From CAVVSD01 sp963837655 (lineage in GTDB: Bacteria > Actinomycetota > Thermoleophilia > Solirubrobacterales > Solirubrobacteraceae), in the NCBI GenBank assembly GCA_963837655.1, contig CAWIOK010000001.1, positions 186,001 through 250,000 of the forward strand: 64,000 nucleotides of DNA, written 5' to 3'. Position numbers and translations under genes: made by a program. A model generated the notes under the pieces. That model saw only the letters and a list, made by a program, of their open reading frames with translations. It made no database searches and was not told the origin of the DNA. Each line of letters begins with the position of its first letter. Within the stretch, counting starts at the first letter, position 1. Positions 7,696 to 16,012 of the stretch are shown piece by piece.

Positions 7696-9374
7696 GAGAC
7701 GGGGATCTGCTCCGTGCGGTTGGACACTGCCCACGCGGGCTGCACCGGGTTCATGAACCGCGGCGGCGAGCGCAGGGCGAGGCGCTGGTCGTACTGGTAG
7801 TCCTTCGTGTAGCCGGTGCCGCTCGTACCGCCGGTGCCGACGGGACCGCGGTACTTCTGGGCGATCGCGCCGCGCACGGTGAGCGTGCCGAGCTTGTTGC
7901 CGCACTCGTAGCCGTCGACGGTGAACGAATGCGTGAGTGCGAGGATCGCAGCGTCGATGGTGACGTTGTTCATCTCACCCGTGCCGTCCGAGCACGAGCT
8001 GCCCGATCGGTTGACCGGGTGGTAGACGCGGGCGAACTTGTCCGGGATCAGGCCGAGCATCCAGGCGTCGCTGGACCGGCTGACGTTGCCGGAGACGACG
8101 ATGTCGTTGCCGGATGCGAACGTGACGTTCTGGCTGTAGGTGCCGGAGATGAAGAGGTCGCCGCACGCCGGGGTGCCGGCCGCGGCGCCGTTCGCGCTGC
8201 CGTTGTAGGGGGCGAGGGGCTGCAGGCCCGCGCACGAGCCGGCCGACGCGTCGTCGCTGACGTAGACGACGCCCTCGGGGATCGCCATCGACTGGTTCGT
8301 CAGCACGGTGCCGTCCTCGCGCTTGCCCGTGACGGTCATGTTCGCGCCGTTGAGCGTGATGGTCGTCGGGCCCTTGAAGCGGTAGCTGGCCGTCGCGTCG
8401 TCGTGCAGCGACGCGTTCGACGGCGGGAAGTCGCGCTGGGAGGCCAGGGTCCACGTGCCCACCGCGCCGTTGATAGCGGCGCTGTAGCCGGGCAGCGAGT
8501 TGACCTTCGGGCGCGTGGAGGACGAGCACGAGCCGCCCGCGCTGCGCCAGCCGGGCGAGCCTCCCGCGACCTCGACCGCGTCGCTGGGGCTGCGCCCGAA
8601 CGACGGCTGCTCGCAGACCATGATCTGGTCGTTGGTGTGGAACGGGCCGGAGACCTTGTCGTTGGGGGCGAACTGGATCTCCGTGCAGCCGGCGGTGGTG
8701 TTCGTGGTGCCGAACTTGCCCGTCCACGACAGGCTGCCGCGAGCGGGCCAGCGGGTCGTGCCGCAGTTGTTCGTCGCCCAGGTCAGGTAGTCGCCCTGGG
8801 TCGTCGACGTCGTGGTCTGGCCCTTGGTCACGAACGAGTAGAGCTTGGGGTCGAGCGTCTCGTAGTCGGTGTAGTAGATGTAGTTCAGGAAGCCCTTGGG
8901 CCGGAAGGTCGCGATGATCTGGCGCTGCGTCGTGTCACCGGCGCGGGGCCGGCCGGTGACGCGGATGCGGAACTCGCCGGCGCTGGAGACCATGCTGGAT
9001 GCGTCGGCGGTCGAGCAGGTCGTGTGGCCCGTCGTCGGGAGCAGCTCGATCGCGTACTGGGCGCTCGAACCCGGCATGTTCACGAAGTTCTTCGTCCCCA
9101 CCTGGCCGAGCGACGGGTTGCTGGCGTCCACGCACTGAGCCCAGTAGGACGGGTTGGACTCCAGGCGCGCCTGGTAGTCGGCGATGCCGGCCTCGGCGGC
9201 GGCGTAGGCGATCTTGCGGTCCTCGTCCTTGCGCCCCGGCTTGAAGTCGCCCTGGACGTCGGTCATGACGACGCCGGCGATGACCATGACGACGGCCATG
9301 GTCACCACGACGAGCATCATCGTGAAGCCGTCGTCGCGCCGGAGGCGAGCCAGCACGTTCCTCGGAGTCAGCAT
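7692..9374 (-). CDS. PilX-type minor pseudopilin / pilus assembly protein
   Basis: A 560-aa protein with a type III prepilin signal: RRDDGFTMMLVVVTMAVVMVIAG, cleaved after Gly, followed by a hydrophobic helix. The helix leads into RKIAYAAAEAGIADYQARL, the PilX_N-like segment. The large C-terminal part is Ser/Thr/Gly-rich with several cysteines and looks beta-rich and surface exposed. It overlaps the PilW-like gene by 7 bp and pilD by 4 bp. Far longer than typical minor pilins, it could be a tip-located adhesin-like subunit (inference). Confidence 0.8.
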   Translation of the reverse strand: MLTPRNVLARLRRDDGFTMMLVVVTMAVVMVIAGVVMTDVQGDFKPGRKDEDRKIAYAAAEAGIADYQARLESNPSYWAQCVDASNPSLGQVGTKNFVNMPGSSAQYAIELLPTTGHTTCSTADASSMVSSAGEFRIRVTGRPRAGDTTQRQIIATFRPKGFLNYIYYTDYETLDPKLYSFVTKGQTTTSTTQGDYLTWATNNCGTTRWPARGSLSWTGKFGTTNTTAGCTEIQFAPNDKVSGPFHTNDQIMVCEQPSFGRSPSDAVEVAGGSPGWRSAGGSCSSSTRPKVNSLPGYSAAINGAVGTWTLASQRDFPPSNASLHDDATASYRFKGPTTITLNGANMTVTGKREDGTVLTNQSMAIPEGVVYVSDDASAGSCAGLQPLAPYNGSANGAAAGTPACGDLFISGTYSQNVTFASGNDIVVSGNVSRSSDAWMLGLIPDKFARVYHPVNRSGSSCSDGTGEMNNVTIDAAILALTHSFTVDGYECGNKLGTLTVRGAIAQKYRGPVGTGGTSGTGYTKDYQYDQRLALRSPPRFMNPVQPAWAVSNRTEQIPVS

Positions 9375-10042
9375 TCGGGGGTGTTGTCCTCGTCGGAGGG
9401 GTCGTCCGTCCGCAGCGCGACGTCGCTCGCGAACCGCGAGCTCCCCTGGTTGGCGCTCGGGTAGGCACCCAGAGCGGTGAAGGTCACGCGGACCTGCGCG
9501 ATCGCCGTGAGGCTCGCGGCGGCGACCGGTGCGGCGATGAGCGACGTGTCCGGCGCGTCCGGTGTGTCATAGCTCAGGTACTGGAAGACCGGCGTCGTCC
9601 CGGTGCGAGAGAGCCCGCTGCCGAGCACGGTGGTGCGGCTGGGGGTCGCCGACCAGACCGGCGGGACTCCGGTGCCGGGCGACACGGTGAGCGTGATGGC
9701 GCCGTTCGCGGGGTTGTAGGTGAGCGTGTGGCGCTCGACGACCGATGCGAGCTGGTAGTTCGCCTGGGGGCGGCTGACGTAGTAGCTGACGCTCGTGTCC
9801 GTGGCGGCGAGCACCGCCGAACCGGTGTCGGGGCAGGAGGCGAGCCGCAGCTCCTGCCCGACGCGGTCGATCGCGCCGCGACCCTCGCGCACGGCCTGGG
9901 AGCGACCGAGCGACGTCGCCGAGCTGCGCAGCGACATGTCCAGCAGGCCGAGGATCGCGAACATCACGATCATCCCGATGGCCATCGTGACCAGCATCTC
10001 GACCAGGGTGAATCCCTGCTCGTCGCGGCGGAGGCGACTCAT
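9368..10042 (-). CDS. PilW-type minor pseudopilin
   Basis: A 224-aa protein. MSRLRRDEQGFTLVEMLVTMAIGMIVMFAILG is a textbook prepilin leader (G/F cleavage, Glu at +5) plus hydrophobic helix. GAIDRVGQELRLASCP is typical of PilW and PulJ proteins. The start is the ATG at 10042, overlapping the stop of the PilV-like gene by 4 bp. The position between PilV-like and PilX-like genes matches minor pilin operons elsewhere. Confidence 0.85.
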   Translation of the reverse strand: MSRLRRDEQGFTLVEMLVTMAIGMIVMFAILGLLDMSLRSSATSLGRSQAVREGRGAIDRVGQELRLASCPDTGSAVLAATDTSVSYYVSRPQANYQLASVVERHTLTYNPANGAITLTVSPGTGVPPVWSATPSRTTVLGSGLSRTGTTPVFQYLSYDTPDAPDTSLIAAPVAAASLTAIAQVRVTFTALGAYPSANQGSSRFASDVALRTDDPSDEDNTPEC

Positions 10043-11352
10043 GGCATGGTGAACGGGCATGTGCCGCCGGTGGTCGAGAGGGCCAGCGTCGTCGGCGTCG
10101 TGACGAGCGGCGCGTTGGTGTAGTTGGTGTTGGCGACGTTGGTCGCCACGGCCTTCTTGGTGCCGTCGACGGCGCACACCGTGAAGCCCGTGCCGTACGG
10201 GAGGCCGGGGTTCTTCAGGCTGCCGTCCGTGACGATCGCTCGGGGGCCGATGATCGTGCCGCAGGCCGTCTTGACCGCGACGCGGGTGGTGGCCGTGGCG
10301 CCGTTGGTGACCTTCACGTTGAGGCTGGGCAGCTGCAGATCGACGTAGCCGGTCGCCGACGGCGCGGTGCCACCCGCCGGAATGAGCGTGGAGGACGCCG
10401 GCGAGGTCGCGGAGGGCTTTGCGCCCGTGCACGTGTCGGCGTAGATCGAGTACGCCGTCGACGTGTACGGGTAGAACAGGCCCTGCGGGGTGCCGATGCC
10501 CGGCGCGGCGGCGACCGGATCGACCGTCCGGACGATCGAGTCGCTCGTCGCCATCGTGACGGAGCCGGGCAGCGCGTCGGCATCCACGTTCGCGCCGGCC
10601 GGCACGGCCGTGGTCTTCTGGCGGAATCGGATGCGGACAGAGCCGCCCCGGTCGTAGGCGAAGCTCTTCTGCGCGGTCTGCTCGGCGGCGATGTTCAGGC
10701 CGGTGATGTTCACGTCCTGGTCGCCGTTGGGCTGGACGTAGCCGGGCACCGAGGCGGTGAGTGCGTAGCCGCTGCCTGCCGAGACCGCGTCCCAGCGCGC
10801 GCAGCCGGTCGCATCGGACGTGGCGGCACCGCCCCCGGGGCTCAGGCTGACCGGGATGCCGGAGATCGGCTGGCCGGTCGCGCCGGTCACGCTGACGACG
10901 AGACCCCCGCCGGCGCCGACCGGCGCGGCGACCATCGTCTGCAGGACGACAGGCTTGCGAGCACCCATCTCCGCCCATGACACGGTGGTCGTGAGCGACA
11001 TGTAGTCACGCGCGCGCGAGGTGAGGCAGCCGGTCGGCGCATCGGTCTGCGCCACCGGGGTCGCCGTGGAGACGACCGTGAAGGTCACGCCGCCCTCGCT
11101 GACCGTGCTGGTCTCGTTGAGCGGGCGGAGGTTGTTGTAGCCCACCGCGCGCAGCGCGTCGAGCTTCGTCTGCGCGACGTCCGTCGCGAGCGCCTTCGAG
11201 CGCTGCAGCGAGCTCTGCGCCTGGGAGGTCAGGAGCACGAGCACCACCCCGGCGCTCACCGTCAGCAGGATCGAGGCGCTGACGAGCACCTCGATGAGCA
11301 TGCTGCCGTCCTCGGAGGCGAGCCGTCGGCGCAGTCCACGAAGAGAGGCCAT
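10039..11352 (-). CDS. PilV-type minor pseudopilin with Ig-like/carboxypeptidase-regulatory-like insert
   Basis: A 437-aa protein. The N-terminus EDGSMLIEVLVSASILLTVSAG is a prepilin leader with Ser, not Phe, at mature +1 and Glu at +5. Residues of about 145-230 contain GLVVSVTGATGQPISGIPVSL...GCARWDAVSAG. That is the pattern of a CarboxypepD_reg/Ig-like beta-sandwich, seen in surface proteins. It is the first of three coupled minor pilin genes before pilD. A tip or adhesive role is inference. Confidence 0.82.
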   Translation of the reverse strand: MASLRGLRRRLASEDGSMLIEVLVSASILLTVSAGVVLVLLTSQAQSSLQRSKALATDVAQTKLDALRAVGYNNLRPLNETSTVSEGGVTFTVVSTATPVAQTDAPTGCLTSRARDYMSLTTTVSWAEMGARKPVVLQTMVAAPVGAGGGLVVSVTGATGQPISGIPVSLSPGGGAATSDATGCARWDAVSAGSGYALTASVPGYVQPNGDQDVNITGLNIAAEQTAQKSFAYDRGGSVRIRFRQKTTAVPAGANVDADALPGSVTMATSDSIVRTVDPVAAAPGIGTPQGLFYPYTSTAYSIYADTCTGAKPSATSPASSTLIPAGGTAPSATGYVDLQLPSLNVKVTNGATATTRVAVKTACGTIIGPRAIVTDGSLKNPGLPYGTGFTVCAVDGTKKAVATNVANTNYTNAPLVTTPTTLALSTTGGTCPFTMP

Positions 11353-11420
11353 CCCTCTCGTGGTCGTCCGCGCGCGCCGTTGCTTGAGCGTGGCGCGCGG
11401 AGGCTCGACGCTTTGTCGAG

Positions 11421-11825
11421 TTACCACGTGCCGGAGCCGGTTCCGCCGACGGTGAGGCTCCGGCCGGCGGCGGACTTCGTGATCAGGTAGTTCCTGCCTG
11501 ACTTCGAGTACGCCGTGATCGTGTAGCCACTCGGCGATGTGCCCGTGATCTGCGCCTGCCCCTGCGATGCGCCGAGCGGGATGGCGCTCTCGCCGAGCTG
11601 CGCCGCGGTCGTGCAGTCCGTGTAGTCGCCGCCGGCATCGGCCCCACACGACTCAACCTGGGTGTACAGGTTGCGTGCGTTGGACATCGCGTCGGCGTCG
11701 TAGCCGTCCTTGCGCTGGTTGAGGAACGTCGGGATGGCGATCGCAGCCAGGATCCCGATGATGAGCGTCACGACGAGGACCTCGATGAGGGTGAATCCGC
11801 GCTCGGAGCGCACGTAGGCAGTCAC
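11421..11825 (-). CDS. Type IV pilin (pseudopilin), third pilin paralog
   Basis: About 134 aa: RSERGFTLIEVLVVTLIIGILAAIAIPTFLNQR is a canonical pilin N-terminus. It is followed by a short domain with two cysteines (VESCGADAGG, YTDCTTAAQ) and ends in GTGSGTW, like the two neighbouring pilins. The start is uncertain: a GTG at 11825 gives the usual short leader, but no strong ribosome site precedes it. It has diverged more than the tandem pair upstream and may be a minor pilin. Confidence 0.82.
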   Translation of the reverse strand: MTAYVRSERGFTLIEVLVVTLIIGILAAIAIPTFLNQRKDGYDADAMSNARNLYTQVESCGADAGGDYTDCTTAAQLGESAIPLGASQGQAQITGTSPSGYTITAYSKSGRNYLITKSAAGRSLTVGGTGSGTW

Positions 11826-11888
11826 AGATGCAAGATCGGCGCGTCGCCGCTCACCTTGAGTGAAACCCGACTCATCCCGACAGAAAGG

Positions 11889-11911
11889 AGGGCGGCCCGC
11901 CGGGCCGCCCT
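11889..11911 (-). terminator. Terminator after pilin gene at 11941
   Basis: A 10-bp perfect inverted repeat agggcggccc / gggccgccct with a three-base loop, followed on the minus strand by cctttctg. It lies 30 bp past the pilin stop and would let a highly expressed pilin transcript end before the minor pilin genes. Confidence 0.65.
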
Positions 11912-11940
11912 CAGTCACTGCACGAGATGTGTGGCTTGTG

Positions 11941-12360
11941 TTACCAGGTCGCGCCGGCGCCGCCGGACTTGACCGTGCCGGCCGCCGCGCTCTTGGTGAT
12001 GATGAACGTCTTGTTCGCGCCACCGGTGCCCTTGGCCTTGGAGGTCGCGGTGATGACGTAGGAGTCCTGGCCGGTGCCGGTGATGGCGACCTTGCCGGCG
12101 CCGGCGCCGACCGGAGCACCCGGGTCGCCCAGCGCGGCGGCCGTGGTGCAGCTGGTGTAGTTGCCGGCGTTGTCGACGCCGCAGGACTCGACCAGCGTCT
12201 GCATGTTGCGGGCGTTGGACTTGGCGTCGGCGTCAAAGCCCTTGTCGCGCTGTCCCAGGAACGTCGGAAGAGCGACCGCGGCCAGGATGCCGATGATGAG
12301 CACGACGACGAGGAGCTCAATCAGCGTGAAGCCGCGCTCGTCCTTCAGACGGGTGAACAT
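11941..12360 (-). CDS. Major-type type IV pilin, intact copy
   Basis: A 139-aa protein: MFTRLKDERGFTLIELLVVVLIIGILAAVALPTFLGQRDKG. Leader peptide of about 10 residues, Phe at mature +1, Glu at +5. The short C-terminal domain has VESCGVDNAG and YTSCTTAAA and ends in GGAGATW. The ATG at 12360 was chosen by comparison with the paralog starting at 12921; an aaggac stretch lies upstream. It is nearly identical in DNA to the next copy and is flanked by its own terminators, as expected for an abundant subunit. Confidence 0.9.
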   Translation of the reverse strand: MFTRLKDERGFTLIELLVVVLIIGILAAVALPTFLGQRDKGFDADAKSNARNMQTLVESCGVDNAGNYTSCTTAAALGDPGAPVGAGAGKVAITGTGQDSYVITATSKAKGTGGANKTFIITKSAAAGTVKSGGAGATW

Positions 12361-12442
12361 TGAGGTGTAGTCCTTCATAGGGGTCAAGTGATTGATCGGT
12401 ACCTAACCACCGCTCTTGACGACAATGGACACATGAACGACG

Positions 12443-12468
12443 AAGGGCGGGCCCCGAGGCCCGCCCTT
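12443..12468 (-). terminator. Terminator between the two tandem pilin genes
   Basis: A perfect 11-bp inverted repeat aagggcgggcc (12443-12453) / ggcccgccctt (12458-12468) with loop ccga, placed after the stop of the upstream pilin copy. It is similar in form to the terminator at 11889-11911, although the sequence differs. Confidence 0.7.
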
Positions 12469-12500
12469 TACTGTCAATCCCTAGGGGTTGTTACTGGTGA

Positions 12501-12921
12501 CTACCAGGTCGCGCCGGCGCCGCCGGACTTGACCGTGCCAGCCGCCGCGCTCTTGGTGATGATGAACGTCTTGTTCGCGCCACCGGTGCCCTTGGCCTTG
12601 GAGGTCGCGGTGATGACGTAGGAGTCCTGGCCGGTGCCCGTGATGGCGACCTTGCCGGCGCCGGCGCCGACCGGAGCACCCGGGTCGCCGAGCAGCGGCG
12701 GCCGTGGTGCAGCTGGTGTAGTCGCCGGCGTTGTCGACGCCGCAGGACTCGACCAGCGTCTGCATGTTGCGGGCGTTGGACTTGGCGTCGGCGTCAAAGC
12801 CCTTGTCGCGCTGTCCCAGGAACGTCGGAAGAGCGACCGCGGCCAGGATGCCGATGATGAGGACGACGACGAGGAGCTCAATCAGCGTGAAGCCGCGCTC
12901 GTCCTTCAGACGGTTGAACAT
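12501..12921 (-). pseudogene. Type IV pilin, second tandem copy with a +1 frameshift
   Basis: It begins MFNRLKDERGFTLIELLV behind a good ribosome site (tcaggagg, 11 bases before ATG). It matches the copy at 11941-12360 almost base for base. Near 12690 it reads gagcagcgg where the other copy has cagcgcgg, one base longer. As written, translation leaves the pilin frame at TTAAA and runs to 12481. In the other frame the true C-terminus (KSAAAGTVKSGGAGATW) is intact to 12501. This is either a real silenced or phase-variable copy or a sequencing error. Confidence 0.75.
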
Positions 12922-13015
12922 TGGGTTTGCAGCCTCCTGAGGCTGTTAAGGGGGTTTTGTGCAGCTGATCCGACGCTCAATGGATCGACCGCGGCCGCGG
13001 CTTCTTTAGAAGTCC

Positions 13016-13417
13016 ATGACAATCTCTGGACGTATGGCCCGTCGGCTGCTGATTCCCGTCGCCCTGTTGTTCCTCGTGCTTCTGATCCTCGGCTCGCTGA
13101 CGCCGGGGACCTCGACGAGGACGGACACGTCCACCACCCCGACGACGGCGGCATCCGGCCCGCCGCCGCGCACCGTCGACGCGACGCTGCCGAAGGACGG
13201 AGAGGTGGTCGCGCGGGTCGGCGACCTCGTCAACCTCACCGTCGAGTCCACCGAGCCCGGTGGGGTCGAGTTCCCGGACTTCGGTGAGTCCGAGCCGGTG
13301 GCGCCCGACGCGCCGGCCATCTTCAACGTCCTCCCCACGCAGGCGGGGCGCTTCGAGGTCGTCTCCACCGACTCCGGGAAGACGATCGGGGTCCTCGTCG
13401 TCGAGGACCCGGCCTAG
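13016..13417 (+). CDS. Small membrane-anchored or secreted beta-rich protein, function unknown
   Basis: A 133-aa protein, not recognised by name. An N-terminal hydrophobic segment (RRLLIPVALLFLVLLILGSL, about residues 9-28) acts as anchor or signal. A Thr/Pro-rich linker and a compact domain of about 80 residues follow (VDATLPKDGEVVARVGDLVNLTVES). That layout resembles cupredoxin-like or Ig-like extracellular domains but lacks obvious copper ligands. It is divergent from the pilin genes. A start at 13034 (MARRLL) is equally possible. Confidence 0.65.
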   Translation: MTISGRMARRLLIPVALLFLVLLILGSLTPGTSTRTDTSTTPTTAASGPPPRTVDATLPKDGEVVARVGDLVNLTVESTEPGGVEFPDFGESEPVAPDAPAIFNVLPTQAGRFEVVSTDSGKTIGVLVVEDPA

Positions 13418-13432
13418 CACCGCGAGCCGGCG

Positions 13433-13618
13433 CTAGTCGGACTCGGCCGCCTCGCGGCGCGCTGCCTGGGCGTCGTGGCCCGGGATGAGGAAGCCGCTGC
13501 CCTCGCACCACGGGCAGGTGACGTCGTGGGCGGTGCCGCCGAGGTTGGAGACGACGGTCCCCGTCCCCCGGCACGGCGGGCACGGGATCTGCCCTGGCGT
13601 CGGTTCGTCGCTCGACAT
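13433..13618 (-). CDS. Small DnaJ-type zinc-finger protein (two CxxCxGxG motifs)
   Basis: A 61-aa protein consisting almost only of two cysteine knuckles, CPPCRGTG and CPWCEGSG, separated by 15 residues. This is the pattern of the DnaJ/Hsp40 zinc finger, in which four Cys bind one zinc. There is no J domain. It could be a redox or zinc-binding adaptor. It is transcribed away from gluQ (41-bp divergent gap) and convergent with the gene at 13016. Confidence 0.7.
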   Translation of the reverse strand: MSSDEPTPGQIPCPPCRGTGTVVSNLGGTAHDVTCPWCEGSGFLIPGHDAQAARREAAESD

Positions 13619-13659
13619 CGGCGCCCGAGGCTACTCGGCCCGCCCCTATCGTCAGATCC

Positions 13660-14554
13660 GTGGGTCTGGGTTCACATGACGGGCGCTTCGCCCCCTCCCC
13701 CACGGGCCCCCTGCACCTGGGCAACCTGCGCACCGCGTTGCTCGCGTGGCTGTTCGCGCGCGCCGGCGGCGGACGCTTCCTGATCCGGGTCGAGGACCTC
13801 GACGTGTCGCGGTCGCGACCGGAGCACGAGGCGGGCCAGCTGGCCGATCTGGCGGCGCTGGGCCTGGAGTCCGACGAGCCGGTGCTCCGCCAGTCCGACC
13901 GTACGGACATCTACGCGGACGCGATCGACCGGCTGGACCGCGAGGGCGCGCTGTATCGGTGCTGGTGCACGCGCGCGGAGATCCGCGAGGCCGCCTCCGC
14001 GCCCCACGGCCCCTTTCCCGAGGGCGCCTACCCAGGCACCTGCCGCGACCTGACCGCCGCGGAGCGTGCCGATCGCGAGCGCAGCGGGCGCCCGCCCGCG
14101 CTGCGCCTGGACGCGGGGGCCGCGCGGATCGCCTTCACGGATCGCCTCCTCGGCCCGCGCGAGGACGTCGTGGACGACCTCGTCGTGCGCCGCAACGACG
14201 GCGCGCCGGCCTACAACCTCGCGGTGGCGGTGGACGACGACGCCCAGCGCATCGGTGAGGTGGTCCGGGGCGCCGACCTCATCGACACCACCGCCCGCCA
14301 GCTGTACGTCGCACAGCGCCTGGGTCTGCGTGAGCCCACGTACGCCCACGTGCCGCTCATGCTCGGCCCCGACGGCACCCGTCTGGCCAAGCGTCACGGC
14401 GCGATCACCCTCGCCGACCGCATCGCACTCGGCGAGACGCCCACGCGGGTCCGCTCGGAGCTCGCCGCGAGCGTCGGTCTCGCCGATCCGGGCGAGCAGA
14501 CGACGTTGCGAGCAGCTCGTCGCCCGGATCGACCGCCCGCTGGTGGCGGCATGA
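13660..14554 (+). CDS. gluQ: Glutamyl-Q tRNA(Asp) synthetase (one frameshift near the 3' end)
   Basis: A truncated class I GluRS paralog that charges queuosine 34 of tRNA-Asp with glutamate. GRFAPSPTGPLHLGNLRTALLA is the HIGH-type site, FLIRVEDLD the substrate site, CWCTRAEI...YPGTC the zinc-ligand region and LAKRHG the KMSKS equivalent. There is no anticodon-binding domain, as expected at about 300 aa. GTG start at 13660. Near 14505 the frame shifts; the other frame ends in LVARIDRPLVAA at 14554, the expected end. Without the shift it would read on to 14613. Confidence 0.85.
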
Positions 14555-14576
14555 GCAGGGTTCGCTTCGTCCGCTG

Positions 14577-14828
14577 GTGGCTGCCGATCGGGCTCTGCGC
14601 ATCGGGCTCGTGATGCTCCTGATCGGTGCGATCCTCAGCGACGACATCTGGGCCGAGGGCGGCGCGCTCATCATCAGCGCGGGTCTCTCGGTGTGGCTGC
14701 TGAACGTCCTGTTCCGCGTCGGCGTCCGCGGTGATCGCGAGCGCGACCGCGAGGCCGCGGCCCGCACGTACTTCGACGAGCACGGTCGCTGGCCCGACGA
14801 GGAGGGCACAGACCGCCGCGACGGATAG
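14577..14828 (+). CDS. Small two-helix membrane protein, function unknown
   Basis: Up to 83 aa. Two hydrophobic segments (IGLVMLLIGAILSDDIW and GALIISAGLSVWLLNVLF) are followed by a charged tail (RERDREAAARTYFDEHGRWPDE). The GTG at 14577 or the GTG/ATG at 14610-14613 could be the start. It lies between gluQ and rnd in the same direction. No family recognised. Confidence 0.6.
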   Translation: MAADRALRIGLVMLLIGAILSDDIWAEGGALIISAGLSVWLLNVLFRVGVRGDRERDREAAARTYFDEHGRWPDEEGTDRRDG

Positions 14829-14839
14829 GGTTCGCGGCC

Positions 14840-16012
14840 GTGACACCGCTGGCGAGCTCAGCCGACGTCGAGGACCTCGCGTCGGCCGCGCGCGGTGCCG
14901 GCCGCCTCGGCATCGACACCGAGTTCATGGGCGAGGGTCGCTACCAGGCCCTGCTGTGCCTCGTGCAGGTCGCCGTCCAGCGCGACGGCGAGCTCATCGT
15001 CGCCGTGATCGATCCGCTCGACGACTCCGTCGACCCGTCCCCCCTGGCCGCGGTGCTGGCCGATCCGGAGATCGAGCTCGTGCTGCATGCTGCGCGCCAG
15101 GACGTGGCGCTGCTCAAGCGCACGTGGCACACCGAGGTCCGCAACGTCTTCGACACGCAGCTCGCGGCGGGCTTCGCCGGGCTGCGCGCCCAGCTGGGCT
15201 ACGAGGCGCTCATCTCCGAGCTGCTCGGCGTCCGGCTGCGTAAGAGCGCGAGCTTCACGAAATGGGATGCGCGCCCGCTCAGCGACGAGCAGGTCGACTA
15301 CGCCCGCGAGGACGTCCTGCACCTCCTGCAGGTCGCCGACGCGCTGCAGAAGCGCCTGGACGACCGGGGCCGCCTGGGCTGGGCGCGCGAGGAGTGCCGC
15401 GCCCTGGAGGCCGTGTCCGACGAGCGCGACGTCGACAACGTGTTCTCCCGCCTTCCCCGCGTCAACGGGCTGGACGCGAAGATCCGTGCCGTCGCGCGCG
15501 AGCTCGTCGCGTGGCGCGAGGACACCGCGCGGAGCGCCGACCGACCCGCCTCCACCGTCCTCAACGACGCCGCGCTCGTCGAGATCGCCCGGCGCCGCCC
15601 GGCCGACCAGAAGGCGCTGTCCCAGATCCGCGGCGTGAGCGAGCCGACGCTGCGCCGCCGCGGCGCCGGGCTCCTGGACGCGGTCGCACGCGGCCGCGAG
15701 CAGCCGCCCATCCCGCCCGACGGGCAGCGCCCGCCGCCGCCCGACGCCCAGGACGCGCCGCTCATCGCCCTCGGCGAGGCGCTGGTGCGTACCCGCGCGA
15801 TGGAGTCCCACCTGGCCTACGAGCTCATCGCGGCGCGCGCGGACCTCGAGCGCATCATCCGCGCCCAGCGCGACGGCCTCCCCGAGCCCGAGACGCGCAC
15901 GCTGCAGGGCTGGCGCCGCGAGCTCGTCGGGGAGGAGCTGCTCGAGCTCCTCGCAGGCCGCAGGTCACTGCGGGTCGGCCCCGACCGCGCGATCGAGATC
16001 TCGGAGTCCTAG
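14840..16012 (+). CDS. rnd: Ribonuclease D family 3'-5' exonuclease
   Basis: A 390-aa DEDDy exonuclease: DTEF (Exo I), LHAARQDVALL (Exo II) and YAREDVLHL (Exo III, Tyr and Asp). After the exonuclease domain (residues 1-190) comes an HRDC helical domain of about 80 residues (LVAWREDTARSADRPAS...LSQIRGVSE). It then has a C-terminal extension typical of actinobacterial RNase D. The family trims tRNA and other stable RNA 3' ends. GTG start at 14840. The last 48 bp overlap the convergent DUF559 gene. Confidence 0.9.
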   Translation: MTPLASSADVEDLASAARGAGRLGIDTEFMGEGRYQALLCLVQVAVQRDGELIVAVIDPLDDSVDPSPLAAVLADPEIELVLHAARQDVALLKRTWHTEVRNVFDTQLAAGFAGLRAQLGYEALISELLGVRLRKSASFTKWDARPLSDEQVDYAREDVLHLLQVADALQKRLDDRGRLGWAREECRALEAVSDERDVDNVFSRLPRVNGLDAKIRAVARELVAWREDTARSADRPASTVLNDAALVEIARRRPADQKALSQIRGVSEPTLRRRGAGLLDAVARGREQPPIPPDGQRPPPPDAQDAPLIALGEALVRTRAMESHLAYELIAARADLERIIRAQRDGLPEPETRTLQGWRRELVGEELLELLAGRRSLRVGPDRAIEISES

